A stretch of 64,000 nucleotides of DNA from Undaria pinnatifida (lineage: Eukaryota > Sar > Phaeophyceae > Laminariales > Alariaceae), in NCBI GenBank assembly GCA_012845835.1, contig JABAKD010000024.1:3390061-3454060 (forward strand), written 5' to 3'. Each line of letters begins with the position of its first letter. Positions within the stretch are counted from its first letter, which is position 1. Position numbers and translations under genes: made by a program. A model generated the notes under the pieces. The model was not told the origin of the DNA. It did not search any database and saw only the letters and a list, made by a program, of their open reading frames with translations. This document shows positions 63,390 to 64,000 of the stretch, in pieces.

Positions 63390-63515
63390 CCGTGAAGAAG
63401 CGTAATGAGCACCCGATTGTTGGAGGTGTCTCTAGTGGGAGTAGGATTGGTGCTTCGTCTTGAACGGCATGTGTGGTCAATGGCCACATGACTAAGGCAA
63501 GCAACAAATGAGTAC
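63390..63515 (+). mobile_element. Non-LTR retrotransposon family A, short 3' end
   Basis: GTGAAGAAGCGTAATGAGCAC ... GTTGGAGGTGTCTCTAGTGG ... GCAAGCAACAAATGAGTACC and a C-rich run. Confidence 0.75.
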
Positions 63516-63659
63516 CCCCCACCCTCCGCCACGAGATGGTATTTTCCGCGAGCTGAGATAAGTATGGGCGAAGAGCCCATCGCCCTGTACAACCATGAGC
63601 GGTTATTAAGTTACGTGTACAGCATCAACCAACGCCGATGCACAACAAATATCAAACAA

Positions 63660-64000
63660 CAACCACGTCCCAAAGAGCCTGAGCCCACTTTAGTATAAGC
63701 AAACGGTCCGAGGACCAACGCCCGAATGGGTAGGGTGGGCCGTAACTAGACCAAGTCCGGCGGAAGGCTGTTTTTCATCGCCGGGGTTCTCGTTAGTGGG
63801 TGGGCTTGCGCAAGTCCCACACAACCCGGAAGGAGGATATCCCGGGTGGCTATCTCCACCGCACCTCATCCCTAGGGATCAAGTCGGGTCGACGTACTCA
63901 CGCATCCGTACAAAACGGCAGCTTGCGCAGCTGGAGTACTAACGGGGACCGTCGGCAGGAACAGCTCGCGCTATCGCCACCAAGGGAACTGAAGGAAACG
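63660..64000. other. No gene seen
   Basis: Window end. No exon, RNA gene or repeat family member is recognised beyond a final 80-bp array unit at about 63590-63650. Confidence 0.35.

Overview
The window is nuclear DNA of an intron-rich eukaryote. The two genes, the roughly balanced base composition, the long introns and the Ala/Gly/Ser/Pro homopolymer runs in the coding sequence suggest a brown alga or another photosynthetic stramenopile. That assignment is inference; no ribosomal RNA or organelle marker is present to settle it.

Two real genes can be read exon by exon. On the minus strand (336-5769) is a peptide deformylase of at least six exons that carries all three catalytic motifs (GVGLAAPQVG, EGCLS, HEYDH). 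Its last codons probably lie before position 1. On the plus strand (22109-49656) is a 27.5-kb gene of at least thirteen exons for a PIAS/SIZ-type E3 SUMO ligase. It has a short N-terminal helix, a PINIT domain, an SP-RING zinc finger, the conserved segment that follows the ring, and a long low-complexity C-terminus with a SUMO-interacting motif. Splice phases agree across almost every junction in both genes, which strongly supports the models. The exception is exon 1 to exon 2 of the SUMO ligase.

The most unusual feature is that introns next to about nine exons hold decayed partial copies of that exon's own edge, including the splice site and the neighbouring intron. Examples are the HEYDH and EGCLS exons of the deformylase, and the PINIT, pre-ring, SP-RING, post-ring and tail exons of the ligase. 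The introns seem to have grown by repeated tandem duplication of exon-intron boundaries.

The rest is repeat-dense. Regions 6-22 kb and 50-64 kb hold no convincing gene. They contain tandem arrays (about 285, 220, 105/210, 180 and 80 bp units) and truncated 3' ends of two non-LTR retrotransposon families that end in poly(C). They also hold a tRNA-derived SINE family, a roughly 85-bp TTAA-flanked piggyBac-like MITE, a GGGTCGG-rich MITE with hAT-like ends, pentanucleotide arrays, and a dispersed 9-bp palindrome TACCWGGTA. The introns of the ligase hold further arrays, among them a 16-bp minisatellite and a 2.8-kb TATCGAT-rich block with inverted ends.
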